NCBI GenBank assembly: GCA_014607495.2
Contig: CP053175.1
Span: 2,976,001 to 3,040,000, forward strand
Source: Carposina sasakii
Taxonomy: Eukaryota; Arthropoda; Insecta; Lepidoptera; Carposinidae
Direction of reading: 5' to 3'
DNA: 64,000 nt
Shown here one piece after another: positions 63,951 to 64,000 of this stretch. The notes below the pieces were generated by a model. The model was not told the origin of the DNA. It searched no databases and saw nothing but the letters and a program-made list of their open reading frames with translations. Positions within the stretch are counted from its first letter, which is position 1. Each line of letters starts with the position of its first letter. The translations under genes were made by a program, and so were the position numbers.

Positions 63951-64000
63951 TTAGTTGTACGTGCAATAATTGTTCAAGATACTTTTTAGTAAGAATTGTT

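Overview
The window looks like intronic or intergenic DNA from an insect, most likely a moth or butterfly. I infer this from three things: AT-rich DNA packed with short Helitron-like repeats carrying lepidopteran-style hairpin-plus-CTAG ends, LINE and SINE tails ending in (ATG)n, and insect-type Transib, copia and BEL/Pao elements. I find no bacterial gene organisation. Nearly every long reading frame belongs to a mobile element.

The only piece of an ordinary host gene I can support is one small exon at 12806-12963 (+). It has a splice acceptor, two tiny upstream ORFs, an ATG in good context, 27 codons forming a signal-peptide-like leader, and a GTAAGT donor. It is probably the first coding exon of a secreted or membrane protein whose other exons lie outside the window or were not recognisable.

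Layout. 1-5300: small repeats, including a hAT-type MITE with a perfect 8-bp duplication. 5310-9154: an interspersed repeat split by a 3.59-kb Transib DNA transposon (RAG1-related transposase in three broken frames). The Transib has about 340-bp terminal inverted repeats starting with CACAGTG, identical to the V(D)J recombination heptamer, and a 5-bp CAGCG duplication. 9471-10654: a putative inverted-repeat element holding an internally deleted, frameshifted copy of a cysteine-rich arthropod protein family of unknown function. 12.4-41.7 kb: dispersed SINEs, MITEs, Helitron-like repeats, LINE tails and several fold-back elements, with long stretches in which I see nothing.

41731 to about 55440 is a nested set. 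An RTE-like LINE on the minus strand is interrupted by a copia element (42754-47091, identical 152-bp LTRs, AATAT duplication) and by a BEL/Pao element (48554-55333, 196-bp LTRs with one difference, CAAAG duplication). Each LTR element has intact-looking domains apart from one frameshift, and both look recent. 55.4-64 kb returns to small repeats, including two copies of a MITE with CAG duplications, one of them nested inside another repeat.

Apart from the exon the genes do not form a pathway. The biology here is transposition: autonomous elements (Transib, LINE, copia, BEL) beside non-autonomous passengers, with good evidence for nesting order and for a SINE that shares its tail with a LINE.
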